64,000 bases of DNA from Erythrocercus mccallii (GCA_013397435.1 VZRG01001999.1:48304-112303); one strand, 5' to 3'; positions 24,164-37,796 are shown, counted from the first letter of the stretch. Numbers and translations: made by a program. The notes: generated from the sequence alone by a model not told the origin.

Positions 24164-27100
24164 TCAGTTAGATCTTCCACCTCCTCCCTTTCCTGTGTTC
24201 TTTGTCCTCATTTCATGCCAAGCTTTCACCAGTGGTTCTCTGTTCTTCCATATGAGCTCATGGCCATAAGTCACATACCACCTGGGAAAAAATGTCATAG
24301 TTAAAGCCAACTGCAACTCCTCTCTGCATCTGAGGGGAAACAGGCTGAGCACTGAAATCAAATAATACTCAGTGTAAGAGACAAACGGAGGCACAAAGAA
24401 CAACATGCTGGGAAAACACCAGGTAAGCCACTCATTCTCTTGACTCCAAACAGTTAACTTCGCTGTTCTTGTTTGTCATTCCTGAGAATGAACAGTTTTC
24501 ATGCCTTTAATTTCAAGCTGTTGTGATTTCTACTTAGAAAGGCATAAAAAATTACCTCCGTTTAAAATACTGTTAAAGCAGTTCTGTTGCTTGTGCTGAT
24601 CCTTACTGAGAACACCAAGGAGAAGTGTTCTTTCTTCTCCTACAGAAATACAAATACCCTATAAAGAACAACCATGTTCCATTCAAAATGAATTTTCTTC
24701 TATATGCACCTAAAGATTAATCTATCAAAGCGTTCTAACTTTGTTTATATTCACAGACAATTACGTATGCTAACACATGAATATCAACATAAGTGATTAA
24801 GCAATGGAGGTTATGGTGGAGAGGCAACATGGGAAACAATCACATGGAAATACGTTGAAGATCCTCTCCCAAGCTCAACTCCATATGTGAGTCTCGAGGA
24901 ACAAAAGCACTTTTCTGTGAGCCAGCAGCCAGTGAACTGGCCATTCCTTTAAATCATACAGCTGCTTTCTAAAGTGGGAGGCAATGTATAGAAAATACTT
25001 TGGCCATTCAACATAGGTCCTAAATAAGGCCCTCTTTCAGGATGAAGTGACCAAAATCATCACTGAGTAGAACAGGTAAAACATATGTAGGTGAGGAAAG
25101 CAAGAAACTTGCCAACTCCAGACCATTTCTACTGCAGCTGTTATCTTCTTTTAAAATGTGAATCTGCATTACCAATGCAGATTGTTCCTTTGTTACAATG
25201 AACAAGCTGATACAGATCCATCAGGACAGAAAGCAGCTATGAATCAGATGCATTTGTGATACCAGAGAAGGGGAGAAAGAGAGACTGTACAGCCCAGAGC
25301 TTACTGATGCCAAAGCCAAGAAACAGGAAACTATGTGGTCTACAAGCTGGTTTGCCTTTAAGTCTGGCCTAGTGAAATCTCAGGTAGGCTTTTCAAATGC
25401 CTACATAAAATATTAAAAAATGCACTTAGCAATAGGTGTGCAATTGGGTAGAAGGGGAAAAATTCAATGTAGTTCAAACACGGAACAATACAGAACTGTT
25501 TCCTACCAACTTGTTTCTAGTAGTTCTTACTAATTAGGAAGGCTCCCCAAAAAGGCAATACAGCAACACTGAGAAAACTGCACTGGAGGCTGCTCAAAGG
25601 AATTTGGCCCAAGCTTTTATTAACTGTAGCTCTCTGTAAATTGGCAATTAGAGGAAAAACCCTGACACAAAGACATTTTTTTAGCTCTTTAAAGTTATTT
25701 TAATTTGTTCATTCTGTGTTTTATGAGAATCTTTTCTGCCCTGTGACTCTCTTCAGTGTGCTGGCAAGAGCAGGACAGAGACAGCCAGCCCGGGTTATGG
25801 TTACAGGACCACCTGACATCTAATCCATAATTCCAAGGCAGTTCAGCTCAATTCTTTCAGTTCTAAGCATCTGTTAACAGTGTTTTCCCTAAAATTTTAC
25901 AGCACTACAAGGGTAACAGTGAGTTGTATTCATTGCTAGTTAAGAACTTTACAAAAAACTCCCCACACTTCAGCAATATAGGAGAGAAAAATACAGGATT
26001 AATTTAAATACAAAACAGAGTCAGTAAATACAGACTTACATTCCAAAGAGAGCTCCCCCGAGGTGTGCAGCATGGTCAAAAAGTCTCCAACCTAAAGCAA
26101 GCCCTGCAGTGTCAAATGCAATTATGGCCTTTAAAGCCTAGAAAGGAGAGAACATGGAATGGAAAGGATCAGTCACAGCATAAAATGGCCAACGATAACA
26201 GTTTTCTATTCTAGTACAGAGCAAAAATTTGGAATCAAAAACATCCTATACATTTTATAACAAAGAAACTACTGTAAAAAAACAGTTTTAAAACAAGAGA
26301 TTCAGTCTCCAGCTGTATTGTACTGTCAAAATACAGACGTGAGCAGCTACAGAACAGTGCAGGGTGAGAAAGTGTTCTTTTCAAACACTCAGTCTCTTCC
26401 AATCTTCACTTCTAAAGCTACAAATATATTCCAAACTTGGCTCAGGAAGAAACAGAAATTACTTGAAAGAGTACATGCTATAAAAGACACCACAAAATAC
26501 ATAATTGCAACATTCTCATTCTCTAATTCTGATGTAGCTTAGATTTATGTGCATCTGTACTCCTGAACCCATTCCTCTAGTGGATGGACCATGTGGCGCA
26601 GCATCTCTGTTATCTTATCTGATACAAACATTTGTTGGAAGGCAGAAAATCAGGATGACATTGAACAACTCCACAGCCAGAGTAGCATGAGCTGTTGGTA
26701 TACCATCTACAGGAGACACGAGGCACCAGTTACTGACCCTGTCAATAAACAAGATTTTACTAAATGCCTCAGTTCATAAAGACTGACAGATTTAATGCTT
26801 GGATGAAATGCTACTCTAGGCAGGATTTCTCTCCTTAAGCACAGGTAATGTAGATTGAAGGAGTCTGTAATGTTTAGATATACAGTTATACAGAAGGGCT
26901 AAAATCTTTCCAATGTTTCTCCTGCAATAGCTGATACTGCTCTTGTTTTGTTGTTGGAATGAGCATTTGTTCATGGCAATGCTCTCTGTGGCTCTGCCTA
27001 TATTTCTATCCTGACCACCTTTTAAAAGAAGATGCAGTTAAAGGGTAGCATGCAACAAGAAAACCAAACCCAAAAACCAAAACCCCAGGTCAACGCAAGC

Positions 27101-30100
27101 AGAAGCGCAAGAAAAACATGAAGGCTACACCTAAGAATGTTTGTTCAAATCTATAAGCTTCACTTACAAAAAGTATTCAATCTCATGATCTTGGAATGAC
27201 CTGGCTTAACTGCTTTAAGCAGCAAAACACCTTTAAGTAGTGGACCAAAGATGATTAACTTATTAAAGCAAGTTAAGATATACATGAGAAGCTTTTCTTA
27301 AATGTAGCAGTGGATGTGCACAGAAGAACTTAATGAAACAAAAAAAAGGAGTCCTAGTACTACACAGAAAGACATGTCTCAGTAGCCTACTTCTAATTCC
27401 AACAGTGTTCCTAAAAGTACCAAAAAGATATGCAAAAGAGGCAAATATTCCTCCAGGGCTGGAATATAATCTCAAGAAGTGAAATTCCGTGTTTCTCATC
27501 TTGATAAATTTTTCTTTAAAGACCACATACCAGTTTTACATCAGCCTGTTTCATGTGCTGCTATAAAAAAATATCACCCATCAGAAAGAAAAGCATGTGT
27601 ATGTAGGTTTCCTCAGACAGGTGAACCCGACTCCCAACCTTGTTTCACCTCTTGGGATGAGACCTGAAACAGACCCATGGAGGATGGAATTTAGGATAAT
27701 TCTGAATTCACCACACTGCTGTAATGACTGTGCTAGGCTGCAACAATTCAGAATTGATCCCTGGGACTTCCATGACCTCTCTTCTCTTTCAAAATAAATT
27801 TAACAGCTTAGAAACACAGACAAAGAGGACACATGCTCAGATACTGAAGAGGTAGGGGGAAAATGTTTTGAGAGTAGCATTTCTTTGAAGTTCAAAGGCA
27901 CTTACACTTCCTGCTGTAAACGTGAACATTGGAAGAAGTATGATGGCCAGTTTTGCTTCTGGCATCTTCGTACACACAGCTGCAAGGACAGTCATTATAG
28001 CTCCTGACTGGAAATACAGGAAAATACATCAAAGCAAGCTAAGATTTTACATAAGGGATAATATATTTTATGCATGTGAACCTGTTTTTCTTTTGGCTTT
28101 TATTTTCAAATGCAGCCCTGTAGTAAACCTTAAAGTATAAAGCACCACAGAAAAGTTCAGAATAAAAAAAACCAAGACACCACTATTTAATTTCAATATC
28201 TGGAATTAGAAATACTGGGGAAAAACATCCTTCAAATCCTCTTAAGCAATTAAGAAATATTCACTCCCAAATTTAAGATAATGATTTCTGTAAATGTGCT
28301 TTTCCCCAAGTAAACCCTAGAAATCTAACCTGTATTAAATCAAGCACAGACACATCTGACGAAGGAAATCATTCTGAAGCTTGTATAAAACCAAGGAAAA
28401 TAACAGATGGACAGGGACAAAAATCTTTTGTCAATGAAACAAATAATTCCTTGGACTGTAGTAAATTGACCGTGGGCTTTTATATCCCTGAAATAATCTC
28501 AATAGAAAGGCTCTGAATGCAGTAAACTAATGCAATGTGTGGTAATTTCAGGAAGTTCAGATCAGTAAGACTAAGGGAAAGTAATTTGCTCTAGATATAG
28601 TTCATTCATAAGACAAATGGACAATATACAGCATTTCCAAAAGTTCTACCTTCAGCACAGCTACACAGTTTTTTTCATTCTAACAGAATAATGAGACTTT
28701 GAGCTTTTATCAAAATTATTTAGTAGAGTAAGTTAAGCCTTTAAAACTTGGCGAATGTCTAGGTTAACCTCAAATTTAATGTAAGTTAATTGTTTTAAAA
28801 TGTTCTACTACTAAAAACATTTGGGAAGAACTGGCAGCTGTGGGAGCTCCTCAGCCTGCCTCATATTGTTCATCGGGTGAGACTTCTGGCAGGAGTGCTG
28901 CCCTTCCTGCACAGCATGCCCTACAACTTCCACGGGGATCACATGCTGAGTTTGATTGTCTGATTACATTATCTCTTTCCAAAGTATTCTATTTTTAATT
29001 AGAGAAGACTGCTACACAATTACGAAATACCATTTCTGCAAAAAAATTACATAACTGATCTGCTCAGGGACAAGAGCTCCTGCTGTTCTGGACTCATTTA
29101 CAACCCTCAGCATTAAGTGGTGGCAGTTCTGGGCAGCTGCTGCAGCAGAGGTAACAGATCTGAAGATCTGAAGAACAGGCAAGCTGTTGCACTGGAGAAC
29201 GAGTTTGTACCTGGTTACTTGATTTTGGTAAAGCTATCTAGTTTCCATTACCCCAGATACACTCTTGGCTGCAGGCTTTCAAATTGGCTTCAAAGATCAT
29301 AATCAGTCTCTCATATTCCAAGATACTTACAGCTCCAAGGGATGGTTCAAACCTTCCTGTGGCCATTTTAGCAACATAACTGACAAAAGTGGAGATAACC
29401 CCTGAAAAAGAGAAATTACTACTGGAAATCATGACAGCAATGCAGACCAGCATCAGAAAGTACAAATTAACTGCCATTTTTTGCCACAAAAATTTCAAGA
29501 GACTGTATACAAGAGCTATTTTAGTTTGGTAGTAAAGCAGGAATTAAAACCAGATATGTTTTTACCATATTTCAAAGCCCAGTATCTTAAACCCACCAAA
29601 AATCTGTACAACAGCAAAGTAGTACTGCCTTTAGTATAAAGCAATGTGTGGGATTGAGCAATGGCCATCTGTCATTATACATCTATTAACCAAGCACACA
29701 GGTTACTTGTATGAACACATATTTATATTCTTTAAGTGTTGTAAATATATATATTTAACATTACCAGCAGAAAGATATACTGCAATGAACTGCTCACAGC
29801 CCAGAAGAGAGACAATGCTGCTGGAAAAGCTCCATAGAACATACATGTTTGCTGCCATGTGGAAGAGAGAGAAGTGACTAAATGTAGAGAGCAGCATGGG
29901 AGAACACAGGGCTCCTACAAAAGAGAAAAGCAGTGCACATAAGGAAGACAGTATTTCAATTTGCTTCAACTTACATGTTATGTAGACTAGAAATTTATCA
30001 AGAGACACTACAGGCTAATTATGCCCAGATTGTCAAATACAAGCTATGTAATAAACCCAGCAATGGAACAAGTTTCAAATTCCAAGCAATGCTTTTTGGA

Positions 30101-33100
30101 AAGGTAGAACATACACCACGAAGATATGCAAGTTGTAGTAACAGTCTTAGTTACATACTGGGGATTGTTTCATAGAAAACATTATCTTATGACATGTGTC
30201 TTATGCTTTGAAAAAGAAAAAAGGTATTTTATTTACATATGTATATGGTGAAGGATTTCTAATACATGAGCAGCCATATAAAATGAATTTGCAACAAAGA
30301 TGAACTCAGAGACAAAACAGTTTTCCTTTCTGAAAAAGCTACCAGCTCTCCTGACTGAAATGGCAGCCTTGAAAAGGCAAACAAGCCAATTAGCAGGTTT
30401 GAAGGTCAACATTATTTAAAATAGGAGTGTTTGGGGTGACATGCTCAGATCTGGGTAGCAGGTATCTTTAGCTTTGGAATGCGTGGGGGAACTGGTTGAG
30501 TTTCCACATTTTCAGCAGAAATTAAGAGGGTAAAAGGAAGTACCTTCCGATCACATTTGTCTTGTCCTTTTAATTCTTTTCTCTGCTGTAGAAATTAAAC
30601 CCCATTTTTCTGCCATTAAATACTACATTTTTTTTCCCTAGGTTAATACCTTCAACACATTTCACAGTGAACAACACACAGTGAAAGCCAAGTTGGTGCC
30701 TGGGTTTGTCTGGGTTTTCTTAATGTGATTCAAAGCACAGCTTTGGAGCAAGGACTCTGTACACAATCTACAGACTAATGCTTGTCTAATGATGAAAGCA
30801 CACATGCATGTGACTGATGATGGTTCTGTCTGCATCCCACAGAACATTAAAGGGGGGAAATAGTCATATTTGAGTCCAGTCTATGAATGGCATTATGTAG
30901 TACAGTTTATTTTCCTCCTTCACTGAGTGGCTTGATTTGCACTCTGTCCAAGAAAGCAGTTTGGTTGATGCCACTGGGAAGATCTCTCACCTTTATTCAG
31001 GCAGGAGCTGCATCCCACTGAATGCAGGAAAAGGCCAGATAGCAGATTTGATGTTACAGTATTTAGAAAAACACCAGTTGTGTTTGTTTTAAAAAACGAG
31101 ATCCATTACTCCTAACATTCTTCCCCTCAAACCATTTCCTAGATGGAATAATGTGTTTGGGCATGACTGAGATTGCGTGTGGGTGATGGAGCTCTAAGTA
31201 AGCCACATGCCACCTGAGCCTTCTGCAGTATCATCAGAGGTTCCATTACATCTCTGTGTAGGAAAGCCACCCAAGTTATTGTTCACTTACTGGAGGATGG
31301 ATTTGAGGTGAAATATGTAAACATAATCCGTCGCATACCAGGCAGTCTCCACAAACAGAATACAAAGACATTTGCAGCTATAATACCTATCAAGAGGGGA
31401 AAAGAAAGTATAAAAGCAAATTACAGATGTTATATAGTATAATGCTTCCTGAAAGCAAGTATTTAAAAAGACAGCTTGCAGAACTGTACTTTTTCTTCGC
31501 CATTCCATTAAAAGCAATATCCACTTCTTACTTAGTATACAGTTTAGAAAAAGCAATGAAAAATACTGAAAGCTACATTTATGTAGTGGAAGTCATTCAG
31601 AAATATGACATTTAATTGCAACTGTTCTAACATACAGTGTAATTAATCCAACAGTCCAGAAAGATCTGTGCTGAGAAGGTTCAAGCTATGGTTTCAAACT
31701 GCTATATTCTATCACAGAATCAATGAAACAGGAGCCAGCTAAGAGGTCCCATTTCCTGCCTCTCTTGCTGTTTATTTCCAAATGCCACCAATCTACTGTA
31801 CAGTTGCATTTAAATTGCACAAGAGGAGAAGACTGGGGGAACCATACAAATACACAGTACACATCCACTTCTGAAGGGGAGCTTTGGTTTTAAGAAAATT
31901 GTAAAGTTGAAATGCCATTGCTAGAGCATAGTGACCATTGGGAGACAGCAAATGCACAGCTTTTTGCATCACAGATGTTACTGCAATCTTACTTTACCTT
32001 GAATAAGAGTGTAAATTATTGGAAACATAATGAAAACGTATTATTTCTTGTTTAAAGTGCCTTTTCCACTTCTATCCAAGCATTTAGGTATTTAAAATGT
32101 TTTACAATAGCTGGAAACATTAAAGGTGAAAATAACTGTTAAATGGCAGAGAAATAGCATTTAAGTAACCTTACACTAACAACCTGCTAATGAATATTCA
32201 GCAAATACTTAATGTAGAATATGTAGCAGGAGATAGGGCTCAGCTATTGGATTCAAATCAAGTACTCATCAGCTTTGTTTCACACATTACATTTATCTCA
32301 GGGATTTCAGCTGGCATCAGGCTAGCCAATCAAAACTACATTATAACCAAAGGAAAGCTCAAAGGCTAAGTTTTTGCTACTTTTCATATGTCATCCTGAA
32401 AACATGTAACTACTAGGGAATTAATTCCCAAATTTCAGTGGAATATATACACCTATTTCTTCTAAAAGCATTTGCTGTTTTTCATAATTCATGAGAAAAC
32501 TATGGCTGGGGGAGGATTCTACTTAATCCTCCACACTCTCTCGCACAGATGTACAGGAACTTTTTTAAGGCATACAAAAAATAGTTTGTGAGAAGGAAGT
32601 GTAGCAGAAATAGTGTATGTGCAGGTGTAAATTTACACATGCTTTGTGCCCAACAACCTAAACATGGTATGAAAGCCATCTGTTTTAATATACTGTACCT
32701 GTTTGCCATATTTCTCTTCCTGTGAATGTCTAATACTTGTAAGCTAACACAAACCTGTCACAGTCCGCTGACCCTCAGTCAGGTTATTCCACCAGTTGTT
32801 AACCTGAAACAGAATTGTTGTCCATCAATGCCACCATGATGCACTTGCAATTTCAAAAACAGCCATGTAAGCTTTAATGTTTTTAAGAATGGAAAGCATT
32901 TGTTTGAAATCTGTGAAGTACATCGGTTTCTAATTTTTTTACTTCTGATTGCTTTAGCTTTTCAAACTGACATTTCCTTACTGAAGAACAGCTATCTATT
33001 CTCCTTTTCATAACATACCCCAATATGGATGAAGAGTTTCTTCAAAAAGAATGGGGTTATATCCTTTTACACAACTCCAATGGGTTTACCCTGCTTGCAT

Positions 33101-36100
33101 TAAACAAAGATCGAGCCCATAATGCTGACTTTAGCAGATTAGCCAAAGTTAGCATAAATCCTGCCTCGACTAAGCCTCACCCTAATGCTGGCTAACATCA
33201 CACCACCCACCTTTGAGTGATTCCACTTTTGTGCCAGGATCACTTTTGCAGAGGTGGCTCACAAGATGTGGAATCCATTCCCCCTTGCGTCCAGTTCACC
33301 CAGCCCTCCTCCAAGTTTAAAACCCCTGAAAAAGTTTATTTTGAGTGCAGTCAGCCCACAGACAAATTGCACCCCCCTTTCCCTTCCTCAGCTTTTGTAA
33401 TCATTTTGGACATATATTTTGTTGCTACCTCAATGATCTTCCAACCACATTGATGGGGACAATGTCATAAAAGTTATCTGCAGGTTGGAGGCAGAGGATG
33501 TAAAGCTGTATGAAACAAAGTATTCACTATTTGATATCAAAGTAACAACTCCATTGCATTTCTTGGTTAATTCTCTGGCAGAGGATATTCTTCAGTATAA
33601 GAACTCTGAACAGACATGATTTTTCTAAAATACAAGGTTTATAATGCCCTCAGAAACAACGGGGGGGAATCCTGAATTCTTAGAAATAGAACTTACCCGT
33701 TGAAGATGGGGATTGGGAGTTTAAGCCTATTAACAACAGGGCAGTTTAGTTTTCTTTTTTGGATAGTTAATCACCAGATCTTCCCCTTCAGGTTTTGAAG
33801 GAAAACAAAAGTATAAAGGCATAATTATTTAAAAATATTAAGTGCTGATCGTAATCTCCCCTGCAGTTCATATACACCAAGCAAGAAGGCATGCTGGGAT
33901 AAAGGTAGTTTTCTTTCTAGCAGCTTTTACATTGTTCTGTGGTTTAGATTTTTGACCAAGACAATAGTGATAACACTAATGTTCTATATTTGGTGAATGT
34001 TGTTTGCACATCAAGCCCTTCTGCATTTCTCACTCTGGTGCTGCAGGTTGCAACAGGCTGCAAGGGGACACAACCAAGCAAATGACCTGAACTAACCAGA
34101 GATATTCCTTACCAAATATTGCCATCTCCCCAAAAGAGGGGATTTCAGGAGGTTTAACATATTTTTCTCATGAACTGGTTAGGCACTGGTCCTTCCGCAG
34201 GAGATTGTCAGTGCTGCCTATGCGTCACTTGTTTTCTTCTCTCTTCCCACACTTACTAAACAATTTTTTGGTGATTGTTTTATCTTTACCCCCAAGTTTT
34301 CTTGCTTTTCTTCTTCCCCCAGCCCACTGGGGGTTTGTGGGGGCTGTGAGCAAGGAACCACATGGAGCTCTGCTGCCCACCAGGGTTATCCCACATGCCA
34401 TTTCTACAGCAGTGCTGGTGTGCACCACCATACACATTAGAAAAAACAGCTCCTGTGTGTCCTACCCAGGATCCCCAGCCTCTCCAGCTCCATGCTCAGC
34501 CCTACTTCCCTTGGACAAGCGGACAGGAAAGTATCAAGCCTGGTCTATAACAAGCCAGTAACCTTGAAACAAACACGAACATACATGAATGTTTAGTTTT
34601 AAGTATACTTAATTAAAAACTAAATGACTGATACTTCTGGGATGCCAACTAAATTTATAACAAATCTTGCAGCACTTATTTTACTCTTGCTCCCCAAACT
34701 CAAAAGTACTTGTGTGGAAATGTCAGCATTTAAAGTAAAAAAGCCCTCTAAAACCTTGTATTTTTAAGGTTTTAGAGGCTGAAAATACAAATACATTTCA
34801 GAAGCCAGAGCACTGAAAAGTCATAAACATAAGACTGAGAATTTAATCTAGTTTTGTCCTCTGGGAATTCATGTTCATTTTTAAGAGCATTTAAGATACA
34901 GCAAGAACACGTGTTGGGGGATTTTAATGGTGAAAAGCAAACGGTACCTGGTTTAGACAAACAAATTCCAACTACTGACCTCTCTTTCCTGCAGTTCTGG
35001 GTGAAGATGGTATTTTTCTCTATTTTTCCACTATAACTTTTGCAGTGACATTTACAGCTACAGTTTGCTAGAACTAATTCTATCAGGTTTTCTTGCAAGT
35101 CAACTTATCTACCATAATTTTTTGAGAAGCCAGTATTTCCCCAAGTCCCAAATCAGAAAAACCAGGACAAGTATCTGCTGTACAAACGATGCTCACACCA
35201 GAGGAGATGTGGCTGTGCCTCGCAGTCCCGCAGATATGTGCCCCTGTTGGGAGCAGCCCGGGCCTGGCTCTGCGTACCTGCTTTCTGAAGTCGCCTCTCT
35301 TCTGCGGCCGCATTTTATCCATCCAGTCTGCTCGAGCTTCCTCAAAGTAGGTCTGGACGCGTGACTTGAGCGACTCATACTGCCAGATGGCGGCAGAGCC
35401 GAAGGCCGAGCCTGTGAACTGGGCGATACCAGACAAAGGCTCAGTGACCGCTCCACCGCAGGCCCTGGCTGGTGGCACAGCCCGAGCGGTGCCAGCACAG
35501 CGCCGGGACCCGCGGCACTCACAGCGTGACACGGTCCTTACGGCTGGGAAACGCCTTTAAGGGCCTTAGGACAAATGTCAAACCAGCACCACCACTGAGT
35601 TCACCATGCCCTCGAGTGCCACAACCACGTGTTGTTTTGAACACCTTCAGGTATGGGGACTCCACCGCTGCTCTGGGCAGCCCGTTCCAACGCTGTGCAA
35701 CCCTTTCTGGTTGTTTTGGGGTTTTTTTCCCTAACGTTTAATCTAAATCTCTGGTTGGGCATCTTGAGGCGATTTCCTCAGGTTTACTGAATATTTAGTG
35801 TTATGGGATGATGTTTTATCAAAAAGGTTCACAAAAAACCCTGGTCAATGAAATTACTGATTTCACCAAAATGGAATGAAACTGGGATACCTTTACAGTA
35901 TTTCCATTGATGTAGCTTAGGTTACTTTGTATTAGCTCAGTGTAACGCCACAGTATTTGGCCAGCAGCCCTGCGTTAACTTTGAGGTACCGAGAAGCGAA
36001 GCCCAGGAAGGAAGCGCTCCCCAGAGACAGATGGAATACGCTCCTTACCGACCCGCTCCCCCAGCCGGGCACAGCACCCGGCCCGCAGGAGCCCTTCACT

Positions 36101-36495
36101 TACCCCTACGGTGAACAGGAGCGGCTTCACCAGGCGGCGCGGCGAGGGGCGGCCGGCGGCCGCGGNNNNNNNNNNNNNNNNNNNNNNNNNNNNNNNNNNN
36201 NNNNNNNNNNNNNNNNNNNNNNNNNNNNNNNNNNNNNNNNNNNNNNNNNNNNNNNNNNNNNNNNNNNNNNNNNNNNNNNNNNNNNNNNNNNNNNNNNNNN
36301 NNNNNNNNNCCCCGCCGCGGCTGCAGCAGCAGCACCGCCAGCCTGCGGGGAAACACGCGAACCGTCAGCACCGCCCGCCCCAGCCGCCTCCTTCCTCCCG
36401 CACCCTCCCTTACCCTCCCCGTGTCGTGCCGTGCCGTGCCGACGGTACCTGTGCGGCCGCGGACCCGCGGCGCGGGCCCAGCACCGCCACGCCAT
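24164..36495 (-). CDS. PARL: Presenilin-associated rhomboid-like protease, mitochondrial (ten coding exons; exon 2 broken by an assembly gap)
   Basis: Intramembrane serine protease of the mitochondrial inner membrane; known substrates include PINK1 and PGAM5. Exons (minus): 36449-36495, 36104-36342 (contains N), 35278-35418, 32755-32803, 31291-31386, 29765-29914, 29331-29401, 27906-28007, 26040-26137, 24164-24281. Junctions are GT-AG and phases agree from exon 3 on; exons 3-10 give 274 residues, matching the human length for that part. The start MAWRCW matches the family N-terminus. The region FGSAAIWQYESLKSR (exon 3) and SPMLLSTFSHFSLFHMAANMY (split here: SPMLLSTFSHF, HMAANMYVLW; exon 6) is almost identical to human. 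The catalytic Ser lies in GASG, split over exons 7/8 (Ser codon at 28005-28007). The catalytic His lies in AHLGG (exon 9). The C-terminus YGHELIWKNREPLV is conserved. Exon 8 ends in Ser where human has Asn (TAGS-ALK). Confidence 0.97.
24282..31290 (-). other. PARL introns 5-9
   Basis: Introns at 24282-26039, 26138-27905, 28008-29330, 29402-29764 and 29915-31290, interrupted by the exons listed for PARL. They are AT-rich single-copy sequence. No interspersed repeat or nested gene is recognisable. Confidence 0.75.
31387..35277 (-). other. PARL introns 3 and 4
   Basis: Intron 4 (31387-32754) and intron 3 (32804-35277) flank the small 49-bp exon at 32755-32803. Open frames here, such as 34205-34561 plus strand, have no family resemblance or splice context. 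Nothing else stands out. Confidence 0.75.
35571..35775 (-). repeat. Degenerate CR1-like fragment, antisense, in PARL intron 2
   Basis: The phrases 'ccaccactgagttcaccatgccctcgagtgcc', 'ggggactccaccgctgctctgggcagcccgttccaa' and 'aaccctttctggttg' are diverged antisense CR1 text of the type 'GACTCCACCACCTCCCTGGGCAGCC'. The tail motif is missing and the boundaries are approximate. Confidence 0.6.
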
Positions 36496-36815
36496 GTTGG
36501 CGCCTCCCCGAGCGCTTCCGGGGCAGCCGGGCGACATCTTCCCGCCGACGGCGGGGGAGCCGCTCCGTCACCGCACGGCAAAGGGCGGGCGCGGCTCCCC
36601 GCGGCTCCTGGGCCGCTCCGCACGGCGGGTGGATGGGCGCCCGCGCGGCTCCCGGTGCCGCCGCCGGGGCTCAGCCGGCAGCGCCGCAGGGTGGGAACCC
36701 CCGGGGCCGCCATGTCGGGTGGGTGGTGCCGCCGTGCCGCCATGATGAGCGTGGCAGCGCCTCGGCCGCCACGGCCCCTGGTGAGCGGCGCTGCGCAGGG
36801 AAGGCAGGGCCTGCC
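36040..36815. promoter_or_regulatory. PARL: CpG island / PARL promoter and first exons
   Basis: Dense CpG sequence surrounds PARL coding exons 1 and 2 and continues about 300 bp upstream of the start codon at 36493-36495. The N run sits inside it. A plus-strand ATG at 36712 with an open frame to a GTGAGC donor at 36781 raises the possibility of divergent transcription, discussed under findings. Confidence 0.75.
36166..36309. other. Assembly gap (144 N) inside PARL exon 2
   Basis: 144 consecutive N lie between the exon's acceptor side (AG then GCTGGCGG on the minus strand, exon edge 36342) and its donor side (LVKPLLFTVG then GTAAGT, exon edge 36104). If the gap length were exact, exon 2 would be 239 bp and would not keep the frame between exon 1 (phase 2) and exon 3 (phase 0). 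The N count is therefore probably an estimate. Confidence 0.95.
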
Positions 36816-36817
36816 GG

Positions 36818-37610
36818 GATTTCACAGCATCACAGAACATGCTGAGTTGGACAGCACCCACAAGGATCATCGAGTCCAACCACTGGCTCCGCACAGGACC
36901 ATCCCTAACAATCCCACCATGTACCCCTGAGTGTTGTCCAAATGCTCCTTGAACTCTGTCAGGTGTGATAATGTGGCCACCTCCTTGGAGAGCCTATTGC
37001 AGTGCCCAACCACCCTCTGAATGAAGAACATTTTTCTAATATCCAACCTAAACCTGCCCTGACACAACTTCAGGCCATTCCCTCAGGTTCTGTCACTGGC
37101 CAGTGCCTCCCCCTCATGCTCCCCTCACGAGAGGCTGCCGTGAGGTCTGCCTTCAGTCTCCTCCAGGCTGAACAGGCCAAGTGTCCTCAGCCTCTTCTCA
37201 TATGGCTCCTCAAGGCTCTTCTCCATCCTTGTGGCCCTCCTTTGGACAGTCTTTTCTGTATTGTGGTGGCCAGAACTCCCGCCAGGACTCGAGGTGAGGC
37301 TGTTTCTGAGCAGAGCAGACTGCAGCAATCCGCACCCTGGCCTGGCTGGCGATGCTGTGCCTGCTGCCCCTCAGGACACAGCTGGCCCTCCTGGTTGCAG
37401 GGCACTGCTGATTCATATTCAACTTGCCACTGACCAGGACCCCCAGGTCCCTTTCTGTGGCACTGCTTTCCAGGGTCTTGTTCCTCGGTTTGTAGGTACA
37501 TTGGGGTTGTCCCATCCCAGGTGCAGAGTCCAGCACTTTTCCTTTTTAAACTTCACACAGTTGGTGATTGTCCAGCCCTCTGACTTAGCAAGGTCTCTCT
37601 GCAGGGCCTA
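36818..37610 (-). repeat. CR1 LINE, antisense, about 0.8 kb with ORF2 C-terminal remnant
   Basis: Starts with 'cacagcatcacagaacatgctgagttgg' (reverse complement of the CR1 tail) and runs through 'tcctccaggctgaacaggcc' to a degraded ORF2 end. On the minus strand, around 37210-37536, phrases like ERDLGVLVSGKLNMNQQC are recognisable CR1 reverse-transcriptase C-terminal text. Frame breaks make it non-functional. It begins about 320 bp above the PARL start codon, at the edge of the CpG island. Confidence 0.93.
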
Positions 37611-37796
37611 TTTATTGCATTGCTCTCTAGAAGCCTTATGGAATAGGCAGAGCCTGTTTCCTCCTAGCCTGCAGCAGCCCGGGAGGTGAGGTGGAGGCTG
37701 GAGCTGCTGCCTCAGCATTGCCTTGCTCTGTGTGTGGCCCCATATCACATTGCCACACCTCAGCACCTTCCCTCCCCGACCTCCTCCACTCTGCTG

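Noticed and set aside
34205..34561. 118-codon plus-strand frame in a PARL intron
   Set aside because: No similarity to any family and no splice context; chance.
37210..37536. Minus-strand frame with an enzyme-like look
   Set aside because: It is the degraded C-terminus of CR1 ORF2 within the antisense CR1 copy, not a host gene.
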